Positions 8,674-15,611 of a stretch of 64,000 bases of DNA are shown here, in pieces. The position numbers were made by a program, and so were the translations under genes. Each line of letters starts with the position of its first letter. The stretch's first letter is position 1. The notes below the pieces were generated by a model. It did no database searches and was not told the origin of the DNA. It was given only the letters and a program-made list of their open reading frames with translations. This DNA is from Mycolicibacterium sp. 018/SC-01/001 (GTDB taxonomy: Bacteria > Actinomycetota > Actinomycetes > Mycobacteriales > Mycobacteriaceae). Location: contig NZ_VKAA01000022.1 in the NCBI RefSeq assembly GCF_007096635.1, positions 49,396 to 113,395 of the forward strand, written 5' to 3'.

Positions 8674-8679
8674 AACCTA
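8674..8679 (-). promoter_or_regulatory. Leaderless -10 box of glgC
   Basis: On the minus strand TAGGTT sits at -12 to -7 relative to the glgC ATG at 8667. It is half of a divergent leaderless promoter pair with glgM. Confidence 0.65.
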
Positions 8680-8784
8680 TCGGCAGGTGGTGGCGGGGGC
8701 CAGCTATTGGCAGGCATTGGCGCGTTCTCATCGCTGTCGTTCAAGACAATTGAGGATGCGCCGCGGGCCGTCGGTCCATCTGGG

Positions 8785-8790
8785 TACGGT
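8785..8790 (+). promoter_or_regulatory. Leaderless -10 box of glgM
   Basis: TACGGT sits at -12 to -7 relative to the ATG at 8797, which fixes the glgM start. Confidence 0.65.
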
Positions 8791-8796
8791 CAGTCC

Positions 8797-9957
8797 ATGC
8801 GAGTGGCGATGATGACGCGGGAGTACCCACCGGAGGTCTACGGCGGCGCCGGAGTCCACGTCACCGAATTGGTCGCGCAGCTGCGTCACCTGTGCGAGGT
8901 CGACGTGCACTGCATGGGTGCGCCGCGTCCCGGGGTGACGGTCGCCGCTCCCGATCCCGCACTGGAGGGCGCCAACGCCGCGCTGGCGACGTTGTCGGCC
9001 GACCTCAACATGGTCAACACCAGCTCGCAGGCTTCCGTGGTGCATTCCCACACCTGGTACACGGGCATGGCCGGCCATCTGGCGGCGCTGCTCTACGGCG
9101 TGCCGCATGTGCTGACCGCGCACTCGCTGGAGCCGATGCGGCCCTGGAAAGCCGAGCAACTCGGCGGCGGATACCGCATTTCGTCGTGGGTGGAGAAGAC
9201 GGCCGTGGAAGCCGCCGACGCCGTGATCGCCGTGAGCTCGGGGATGCGCGAGGACGTGCTGCGCACCTACCCGGCACTGGATCCCGACCGGGTGCACGTG
9301 GTGCGCAACGGCATCGACACCGACGTCTGGTATCCGGCCGAGCCGGAACCCGGACAGTCCGTGCTGGCCGACCTGGGTGTCGATCCGGCCCGCCCGATCG
9401 TCGCGTTCGTCGGCCGGATCACCCGGCAGAAGGGCGTGGCTCACCTGGTGGCTGCGGCACATCACTTCGCCCCCGAAGTGCAGCTCGTGCTGTGTGCCGG
9501 AGCGCCCGACACTCCCGAGATCGCCGAGGAAGTGGCCTCCGCGGTCCGGGAGCTGTCCGCGGCCCGCACGGGCGTGTTCTGGGTGCGCGAGATGCTGCCC
9601 ACCGCCAAGATCCGCGAAATCCTCACCGCAGCAACTACTTTCGTGTGTCCGTCGGTGTACGAGCCGCTGGGCATCGTAAACCTGGAGGCGATGGCGTGCG
9701 GGACGGCAGTGGTCGCGTCCGACGTCGGCGGCATCCCCGAGGTGGTCGACGACGGACGCACCGGCCTGCTGGTGCATTACGACCCCGACGACCCGGCCGC
9801 ATTCGAGCGGGACCTCGCCGCCGGCGTCAATGCCCTGGTGGCCGACCCACAGCGTGCTGCGTCGTTCGGCGCTGCGGGCCGGGCCCGGTGTATCGAGGAG
9901 TTCTCGTGGGCGCAGATCGCCGAGCAGACCCTGGAGATCTACCGCAAAGTCTGCTGA
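8797..9957 (+). CDS. glgM: GT4 glycosyltransferase GlgM (alpha-maltose-1-phosphate synthase, formerly GlgA)
   Basis: A 386-residue GT-B glycosyltransferase. The N-terminus MMTREYPPEVYGGAGVHVTE holds the sugar-nucleotide glycine loop. The C-terminal domain has AFVGRITRQKGV and the GT4 signature PSVYEPLGIVNLEAMACGT. The M. tuberculosis orthologue Rv1212c makes maltose-1-phosphate from ADP-glucose and glucose-1-phosphate for the GlgE alpha-glucan route, so glgM is preferred to the older name glgA. The divergent glgC supplies ADP-glucose. The ATG at 8797 is set by the -10 box at 8785-8790. Confidence 0.93.
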   Translation: MRVAMMTREYPPEVYGGAGVHVTELVAQLRHLCEVDVHCMGAPRPGVTVAAPDPALEGANAALATLSADLNMVNTSSQASVVHSHTWYTGMAGHLAALLYGVPHVLTAHSLEPMRPWKAEQLGGGYRISSWVEKTAVEAADAVIAVSSGMREDVLRTYPALDPDRVHVVRNGIDTDVWYPAEPEPGQSVLADLGVDPARPIVAFVGRITRQKGVAHLVAAAHHFAPEVQLVLCAGAPDTPEIAEEVASAVRELSAARTGVFWVREMLPTAKIREILTAATTFVCPSVYEPLGIVNLEAMACGTAVVASDVGGIPEVVDDGRTGLLVHYDPDDPAAFERDLAAGVNALVADPQRAASFGAAGRARCIEEFSWAQIAEQTLEIYRKVC

Positions 9958-9970
9958 GCGCCTCGCAGCG

Positions 9971-10138
9971 CTAGCTGGTGACGCCCTTGAGTTCGTCGCC
10001 GAGGGCGGCTGCCTCATCGGGAGTCAGCTCGACGACCAATCGTCCGCCGCCTTCCAGTGGTACCCGCATCACGATGCCGCGCCCCTCCTTGGTTGCTTCC
10101 AGTGGACCGTCGCCGGTCCGGGGCTTCATCGCCGCCAT
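9971..10138 (-). CDS. DUF3117 small protein (Rv1211-like)
   Basis: A 55-residue protein, MAAMKPRTGDGPLEATKE at the start and VVELTPDEAAALGDELKG near the end, matching the highly conserved actinobacterial DUF3117 family. The ATG at 10138 has a strong Shine-Dalgarno (CGGAGGAGG) seven bases upstream. A longer frame upstream is not conserved. The M. tuberculosis homologue Rv1211 has been described as calmodulin-like; nothing here resembles an EF-hand to me. Function is uncertain. Confidence 0.9.
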   Translation of the reverse strand: MAAMKPRTGDGPLEATKEGRGIVMRVPLEGGGRLVVELTPDEAAALGDELKGVTS

Positions 10139-10304
10139 CGAGTGCCTCCTCCGCGTGGGCGTGCCCGTCAGGGCCCGGGTGGTCGTGCAAGCACCGATGA
10201 CGTCGAACACTGACAGCATCGGCTCTGAACTGCTTCAGACGTCCATTGTTCCCTATCCGCGCCATCTCGTGTGCAAAGACCCGCTATAGCTGCGCCTGCG
10301 GCGC

Positions 10305-10904
10305 TCACGCCCGCGGCACCCAGCAGTCGGCGACGTGATCGTCGACCATGCCGGTCGCTTGCATCAGGGCGTAGGCAGTGGTGGGGCCGACGAAGCGGAA
10401 TCCGCGCCGTTTCAGTTCCTTGGCCATCGCCGTCGACTCGGCGGACGTCGCGGGCACCTGTGTCAGATCGGCCGGCCGGGGCCGGGTCGCTCGGTCGGCG
10501 GGCGCGAAGGACCACAGCAGCTCGGCCAGGTCACTGCCCGCATCGGCGAGGTCGATGACCGCCCGGGCGTTGACGATCGTCGCCTCGATCTTCGACCGGT
10601 TCCGCACGATGCCGGTGTCGGCCATCAACCGCTCGACGTCGGCCTCGGTGTAGCGGGCCACGCGGTCGGCGTCGAAGCCGTCGAAGGCGGCGCGGAAGTT
10701 CTCCCGTTTACGCAGGATGATCAGCCAGGACAACCCACTCTGGAACGCCTCGAGACTGATCCGCTCGAACAGGGCGCCCGAATCATGCAGCGGCCGGCCC
10801 CACTCGGTGTCGTGGTAGTCGCGGTAGAGCACGAAGTCGGCGGGCGGCAGGCGTGACTGGTCGATCCAGCCGCACCGCACGCGGCCGTCGGATTCGACAG
10901 TCAT
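10305..10904 (-). CDS. tagA: DNA-3-methyladenine glycosylase I
   Basis: A 199-residue base-excision repair glycosylase that removes 3-methyladenine. It has RCGWIDQS and FVLYRDYHDTEWGRPLHD at the N-terminus, the glutamate region LEAFQSGLSWLIILRKRENF, and the C-terminal GFRFVGPTTAYALMQATGMV with DDHVADCW. The cysteine and histidines of the TAG zinc site are present. The start overlaps the stop of the upstream DivIVA-like gene by four bases (ATGA), so the two are translationally coupled. Confidence 0.95.
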   Translation of the reverse strand: MTVESDGRVRCGWIDQSRLPPADFVLYRDYHDTEWGRPLHDSGALFERISLEAFQSGLSWLIILRKRENFRAAFDGFDADRVARYTEADVERLMADTGIVRNRSKIEATIVNARAVIDLADAGSDLAELLWSFAPADRATRPRPADLTQVPATSAESTAMAKELKRRGFRFVGPTTAYALMQATGMVDDHVADCWVPRA

Positions 10905-11212
10905 CCGCCGCGCTGCGGAACGTCGCGCGGCTCCCGCACCGCGGCGAGCTCCTCGCGCAGCTGATCGATCTCGCGACCGAGACGTTCGAGCGCCCAGTCG
11001 ACTTCGCTGGCCTTGTAACCGCGCAGCGTCTGGGTGAACTTGAGCGCCTCGACGTCGGCCCCGGTGATGTCGGCAGCGGGCAGCGCGGTGGCGGTGGTGC
11101 CCTGCGGTAGCGGCGGCAACACCTCACCGCGGCCGAACAGCACACTGCCGATGGCGAACAACACGGTGCCGACCAGCACCAGCACGACGAGATAGAGGAG
11201 AACGAGCGTCAC
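10901..11212 (-). CDS. Membrane-anchored DivIVA-domain protein (Rv1209-like)
   Basis: A 103-residue protein with one N-terminal transmembrane helix (LVLLYLVVLVLVGTVLFAIG), then FGRGEVLPPLP and a DivIVA-type segment LRGYKASEVDWALERLGREI that continues as a coiled coil. It resembles M. tuberculosis Rv1209. A role in membrane or septum localisation is inferred from the domain only. The GTG start at 11212 has a leaderless -10 CACTAT at 11219-11224. It is coupled to tagA. Confidence 0.8.
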   Translation of the reverse strand: MTLVLLYLVVLVLVGTVLFAIGSVLFGRGEVLPPLPQGTTATALPAADITGADVEALKFTQTLRGYKASEVDWALERLGREIDQLREELAAVREPRDVPQRGG

Positions 11213-11218
11213 AGGTCG

Positions 11219-11224
11219 ATAGTG
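11219..11224 (-). promoter_or_regulatory. Leaderless -10 box of the DivIVA-tagA operon
   Basis: CACTAT on the minus strand is at -12 to -7 relative to the GTG at 11212. Confidence 0.5.
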
Positions 11225-11265
11225 CCTGACGGCACCGACAAGATCAGCGGGACGTCAGCTAGGAC

Positions 11266-12225
11266 CTAACGGGGACGCAGCGTGACCATCGGGGGACGGT
11301 CGTCGAGCGACACCGACGACGTGCGCGGCGTGTAGTCCTCGCCGTCGGCGAAGAACTGGGTCAGCCCGACACCCGAGTCGGGGACACCGCAGCGTTGCAG
11401 CAGCGTCGCGATGACCTGCCTGCTCATCGAGGCCAGTTCGGTCAAGGGGCGGTTGCGGTGCGTGCGGACGCCGAGGTTGACCTGGGCGATCCCGTCGAGG
11501 CCGAGGCGGTCGTAGGCGTCGACCAGCAAGCCGATCTCCACTCCGTAGCCGGGGGCGAACGGCACCGCGGTCAGGAGCTCCCTGGTGCCTGCGTACTCCC
11601 CGCCGAGTGGCTGGTACAGGCACGACAGCTCGGGTCGCAGCGCGGCCAGCAGCGGCCGGGCCACCAGTTCGGTGACGCGACCGCCGCCGTTGGCGTCCTC
11701 GCGGCCGCTGACCTTGAGCGGACGCCGATAGAACCCCTTGACCAGGTGGACGCCGTCGGCGGTGAGCAGCGGGCCGAGCAGCTTCGGCACGAACATCGGG
11801 TCCGGGTCGAGCAGATCGGAGTCGACGAACGCGATCAGATCGCCGGTGGTCGCGGCCAGTGAACGCCACAGCACCTCACCCTTGCCGGGCTGGGGTGGCA
11901 CCTCGGGCAGCGCAACCTCGCGGCTGATCACCCGCGCACCGGCCGCCAGGGCCCGGATCTCCGTGTCGTCGGTGGAGCCGGAGTCGAGCACCACGAGCTC
12001 GTCGACCAGTCCACCCAGCAGCGGGGTGATCGTCTCGACCACACCGGCCACGGTTTCTTCTTCGTTCAGCGCCGGCAGCACCACCGACACGGTGCGGCCC
12101 TTCTTGGCGGCTTCCAGCTCGGCAATCGTCCACGTGGGCCGGCTCCAGCTGTGGTCACTCAGCCACCGGTGCTCGGCAATTCCCTCGGGGCCCGTTCCCG
12201 TGACGCGCTCGGTCAACACTGTCAT
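11266..12225 (-). CDS. gpgS: Glucosyl-3-phosphoglycerate synthase GpgS
   Basis: A 319-residue GT81 enzyme that transfers glucose from a nucleotide sugar to 3-phosphoglycerate, the first step of methylglucose lipopolysaccharide synthesis. Features are VSVVLPALNEEETV, VVLDSGSTDDTEIRA, the metal-binding DSD in IAFVDSDLLDPDP, and GGEYAGTRELLTAVPFAPGY. Length and sequence agree with M. tuberculosis Rv1208 (324 residues). The ATG at 12225 overlaps the folP2 stop by four bases, indicating an operon. Confidence 0.95.
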   Translation of the reverse strand: MTVLTERVTGTGPEGIAEHRWLSDHSWSRPTWTIAELEAAKKGRTVSVVLPALNEEETVAGVVETITPLLGGLVDELVVLDSGSTDDTEIRALAAGARVISREVALPEVPPQPGKGEVLWRSLAATTGDLIAFVDSDLLDPDPMFVPKLLGPLLTADGVHLVKGFYRRPLKVSGREDANGGGRVTELVARPLLAALRPELSCLYQPLGGEYAGTRELLTAVPFAPGYGVEIGLLVDAYDRLGLDGIAQVNLGVRTHRNRPLTELASMSRQVIATLLQRCGVPDSGVGLTQFFADGEDYTPRTSSVSLDDRPPMVTLRPR

Positions 12226-13097
12226 GCGAGTCCCCTCACCGTGCGTTGTGGCGGACGGACGCCGTGAATCGACGCCACCATCTCCAGTACTCGACGTGTG
12301 GGGCCCACCTCGTGCACGCGGAACATGGCTGCTCCCTCGGCGGCCGCCAGTGCGGTCGCTGCCAGGGTGCCTTCCAGGCGTTCGGTGAGTCCCACACCCA
12401 GAGTCTCCCCGACGAAATCCTTGTTGCTCAGGGCCATCAGGACCGGCCATCCAGTGTTAACAAGCTCTTTCACATGCCGCAACAAACTAAGACCGTGGTA
12501 AGTGTTCTTGCCGAAATCGTGGGTCGGATCGATCACGATCCCATCGCGCCGCACGCCGTGGGCCAGGGCTTTTTCGGCAGCAGCGGTCACTTCGGCGAGC
12601 ACGTCGTCGACCACGCCGCGCTCGGTGATCCCGTAGTTGACCCGGAACGGGCGCGTGCGCGGGACCGCGCCGCCGGTGTGCGAGCACACCAGCCCGGCGT
12701 TGAACTCAGCGGCGACGGCCGGCAGACCGGGATCCGCGCCGGCCCAGGTGTCATTGATCAGATCGGCACCGGCCGCGCAGGCCTGCTTGGCGACCTCGGC
12801 CCGCCAGGTGTCCACGCTGATCAACTGGTCGGGGAACTCGCCGCGGAGCCACTCGATGAACGGGATGACGCGGGCGAGTTCCTCGTCGACGTCGACGGTC
12901 AGGCCGGGTCCCGCCTTGACGCCGCCGACGTCGACGATGTCCGCGCCGTCGGCGACCACGCGGTGGGCGGCCTCCTTGGCGGCCTCGTCGGTGAACGTGG
13001 CGCCACGGTCGTAGAAGGAGTCCGGCGTCCGGTTGACGATCGCCATGATCAGCGCGCGATCACCCGCCACCGGCCGCCCGAGAAACGTCGACTGCAC
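12222..13097 (-). CDS. folP2: Dihydropteroate synthase-like protein FolP2
   Basis: A 291-residue TIM-barrel protein of the DHPS family. It has IMAIVNRTPDSFYDRGATF (the DHPS NVTPDSFSDGG motif with changes), ADIVDVGGVKAGPG, LISVDTWRAEV, LINDTWAGADPG and a conserved C-terminal FRVHEVGPTRR. It matches M. tuberculosis FolP2 (Rv1207), which has been reported to lack DHPS activity, so a folate role should not be assumed. Its tight overlap with gpgS suggests a link with that pathway. An unusual hairpin (13120-13168) precedes it. Confidence 0.93.
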   Translation of the reverse strand: MQSTFLGRPVAGDRALIMAIVNRTPDSFYDRGATFTDEAAKEAAHRVVADGADIVDVGGVKAGPGLTVDVDEELARVIPFIEWLRGEFPDQLISVDTWRAEVAKQACAAGADLINDTWAGADPGLPAVAAEFNAGLVCSHTGGAVPRTRPFRVNYGITERGVVDDVLAEVTAAAEKALAHGVRRDGIVIDPTHDFGKNTYHGLSLLRHVKELVNTGWPVLMALSNKDFVGETLGVGLTERLEGTLAATALAAAEGAAMFRVHEVGPTRRVLEMVASIHGVRPPQRTVRGLA

Positions 13098-13119
13098 GCT
13101 CCCAGGCTACGTACCGAGC

Positions 13120-13168
13120 GATTTCGGCGTGTTCGTCGTCGCTCAGCGACGGCAAACACGCCGAAATC
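13120..13168. repeat. Nested intergenic hairpin between fadD6 and folP2
   Basis: Outer arms are GATTTCGGCGTGTT (13120-13133) and AACACGCCGAAATC (13155-13168), a perfect 14-base match. Inside is a second palindrome, CGTCGCT-C-AGCGACG (13137-13151). The outer arm shares the TTTCGGCGTGT core with the loop of the hairpins at 36919 and 37565. It may terminate fadD6 transcription or belong to the same dispersed family. Confidence 0.8.
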
Positions 13169-13174
13169 ACGCAG

Positions 13175-14983
13175 CTACTTGGGCTTCTTGCCCGCGGCGA
13201 CCTCGTCCGGGTACTCGTCGTAGAACTCCACGTAGCCCTCCTCCTTGCCGGAGAGCACGTAGATCGGGTCCTCGATCTCGATGTCCTCGGTGTCGTCGTC
13301 GTCGCCGGAGGCCTTTCCGTAGCCCTCCTTGCGGAGATCCCCCTTCTGCGACTTGAACGTCGAGGTGTGCGCCAGCTCCTCGACCACGCGGACGAACAGC
13401 GGCACCGCGTAACCGGGCAGCTTGTCGTAGGCGGCCTTGGCCAGCGACTTACCGTCGAACTCCTTGCCCTCCTTGAGCTGCACGGCGGCCATACCTGCGC
13501 GGCCGCCGGCCCCGGGCACCTCGACACCGAACACCGTGGCCTCCTCGACCTGCGGGTCGGTCGAGATGGCGGCCTCGACCTCGGTGGTGGCGACGTTCTC
13601 GCCCTTCCACCGGAACGTGTCACCGAGCCGGTCGGTGAACGCGGCGTGCCCGAAGCCCTGGGCGCGCATCAGGTCGCCGGTGTTGAACCAGACGTCGCCC
13701 TCCTTGAAGGCGTCGCGGACCAGCTTCTTCTCGGTGGCTTCCTTGTCGGTGTAGCCGTCGAAGGGCTGGAAGTTGCTCACCTTGCTCAGCAGCAGGCCGG
13801 GCTGGCCGGTCTTCACCTTCCGCAGCCGGCCGTTCTCGTCGCGCTTGGGGTCGCCGGTCTCCTCGTCGTACTCGACGAACGCCACCGGGGTCGGGCAGAT
13901 ACCGGTCGTCTTGTCGATGTTGAGCACGTTGACGAATGCGGTGTTGCCCTCGCTGGCCGCATAGAACTCGCAGACCCGCTTGATGCCGAACCGTTCGGTG
14001 AATTCGTCCCAGATCGCGGGCCGCAGCCCGTTACCGGCGATCACCCGCACCTTGTGCTGACGATCGGTCGGCTTCGGATCCTTGCCGAGCAGGTAGGTGC
14101 AGATCTCGCCGATGTAGACGAACGCGGTGGCCTCGTAGCGGATGACGTCGTCCCAGAACTTCGACGCCGAGAACGACTTGCCCAGCGCCAGGGTCGCGCC
14201 GGAGTTCAGCACCGACGACAGTGCGACCGTCAGCGCGTTGTTGTGGTACAGCGGCAGGCAGCAGTACAGCGTGTCGTTGCTGTTCAGGCGCATGCCCAGA
14301 CCGCCGAAGCCGGCCAGTGCGCGCAGCCAGCGGTAGTGCGTCATCACGCTGGCCTTGGGCATGCCCGTGGTGCCGGAGGTGAAGATGTAGAAGGCCTTGT
14401 CCTTGGCGAGCACCGCCGACGTGGTCGCCGGGTTGTTCGTGGGCGCGCCTTGGGCCTTCTGCTGCATCTCGTCGACGGTGACCAGCCCGGACGTGTCGGC
14501 GCCGCTCTCGGTGATCGGGTCGACCAGGTCGACCTCGGCGATGACGACCTTGGCCTCGAGCAGGCCGAGGCTGTGTTTGAGCACGTCTCCGCGCTGGTGG
14601 TAATTGATCATCCCGGCGATCGCACCGCACTTGACCGCCGCGAGCATCAGCAGGACGGAATCCGGGGAGTTGCGCAGCATGACGCCGACGACGTCACCGT
14701 GGCCGACACCGCGGGCGGCCAGCACCGCGGCGTACCGGTTCACGGTGTCGTTGGCGTCACCGTAGGTGAGCTCGACATCCTCGAACTTGATGAACACCTT
14801 GTCGGCGTAGCGGGCGGCGCGGTCCTGGAAGACTTTGCCGATAGATGTCTTGGCCGACGGGCGGGCCAGGAACCCGGTGACGACGCCCTGCACGATCGTC
14901 GGTGTGTCCATCAGCAATCCCGGTACTTGGCTGGCGATGTCGAGAACTCCGACACTGCTCCGCTTACCGGATTTACCGCTCAT
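13175..14983 (-). CDS. fadD6: Very-long-chain acyl-CoA synthetase FadD6
   Basis: A 602-residue AMP-forming acyl-CoA ligase of the FATP type. The P-loop motif is YIFTSGTTGMPKA, then PLYHNNALTVALSS, YAASEGNTAF, FNTGDLMRAQGFGHAAFTDR and the FRWKGENVATTEVE domain-swing motif. The order and spacing match M. tuberculosis FadD6 (Rv1206). It activates long-chain fatty acids with ATP and CoA at the membrane. The C-terminal tail is acidic (SGDDDDTEDIEIEDP). It is followed by folP2 after the 13120 hairpin. Confidence 0.94.
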   Translation of the reverse strand: MSGKSGKRSSVGVLDIASQVPGLLMDTPTIVQGVVTGFLARPSAKTSIGKVFQDRAARYADKVFIKFEDVELTYGDANDTVNRYAAVLAARGVGHGDVVGVMLRNSPDSVLLMLAAVKCGAIAGMINYHQRGDVLKHSLGLLEAKVVIAEVDLVDPITESGADTSGLVTVDEMQQKAQGAPTNNPATTSAVLAKDKAFYIFTSGTTGMPKASVMTHYRWLRALAGFGGLGMRLNSNDTLYCCLPLYHNNALTVALSSVLNSGATLALGKSFSASKFWDDVIRYEATAFVYIGEICTYLLGKDPKPTDRQHKVRVIAGNGLRPAIWDEFTERFGIKRVCEFYAASEGNTAFVNVLNIDKTTGICPTPVAFVEYDEETGDPKRDENGRLRKVKTGQPGLLLSKVSNFQPFDGYTDKEATEKKLVRDAFKEGDVWFNTGDLMRAQGFGHAAFTDRLGDTFRWKGENVATTEVEAAISTDPQVEEATVFGVEVPGAGGRAGMAAVQLKEGKEFDGKSLAKAAYDKLPGYAVPLFVRVVEELAHTSTFKSQKGDLRKEGYGKASGDDDDTEDIEIEDPIYVLSGKEEGYVEFYDEYPDEVAAGKKPK

Positions 14984-15024
14984 TCGCGCTCCCCTTGATC
15001 TTCGGTGGTGTTGTGTCGGTCACC

Positions 15025-15582
15025 CTAGCCCGGTGCGCAAGCCGCCAGAGCAGCATCGATGTCGTCGACGACCTCCAGACGCGCGAGCGCGTCCCCGGCG
15101 ACGTAGCCGCTCTGGACCAGCCCGCGTAGCCAGTCCAGCAGCCCCTCGTAGTGCCCCCACGTGTCGAGCATCACGATCGGCTTGGTGTGCATACCCAAAT
15201 AGCCCGCTGTCCAGGCTTCGAAGAATTCCTCGAGGGTCCCGATGCCGCCGGGCAGCGCGATGAACGCGTCGGCGCGATCCTCCATGACCTGTTTGCGCTC
15301 CCGCATCGTGTCGGTGACGACGAGTTCGTCGGCCTCGGTGTCGGCCACCTCCCGGTGCACCAGCGCCTTGGGGATCACGCCCACCGTGCGGCCACCGTGG
15401 GAGCGTGCCGCCGCGGCCACCTCCCCCATCGCCGAGACGTTTCCGCCGCCGGAGACGAGCGTCCAGCCGCGATCGGCGATGGCGGCGCCGAGGCGCCGGG
15501 CGAGGTCGAGCAGGCGGGGTTCCGTGGGCCCGGAGGCGCAGTACACGCAGACGGCCCAGCTGCGATCGGGTTCTGGGGACAC
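15025..15582 (-). CDS. LOG-family cytokinin riboside 5'-monophosphate phosphoribohydrolase (Rv1205-like)
   Basis: A 185-residue Rossmann-fold protein with the LOG motifs VSGGGNVSAMGEVA, RERKQVMEDRADAFIALP and PGGIGTLEEFFE. LOG enzymes release free bases from nucleoside monophosphates. M. tuberculosis Rv1205 is a known LOG protein. The GTG start at 15582 has TAAGTT eight bases upstream, a leaderless -10, and only 29 bases separate it from the oppositely reading GTG at 15612. Confidence 0.92.
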   Translation of the reverse strand: MSPEPDRSWAVCVYCASGPTEPRLLDLARRLGAAIADRGWTLVSGGGNVSAMGEVAAAARSHGGRTVGVIPKALVHREVADTEADELVVTDTMRERKQVMEDRADAFIALPGGIGTLEEFFEAWTAGYLGMHTKPIVMLDTWGHYEGLLDWLRGLVQSGYVAGDALARLEVVDDIDAALAACAPG

Positions 15583-15599
15583 GACCTAAAACTTAGCCA

Positions 15600-15605
15600 T
15601 AGGCT
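15600..15605 (+). promoter_or_regulatory. Leaderless -10 box of the STAND ATPase gene
   Basis: TAGGCT sits at -12 to -7 relative to the GTG at 15612. The minus-strand promoter of the LOG gene occupies the same 29-base gap, so the two promoters must overlap. Confidence 0.65.
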
Positions 15606-15611
15606 GAGCAG

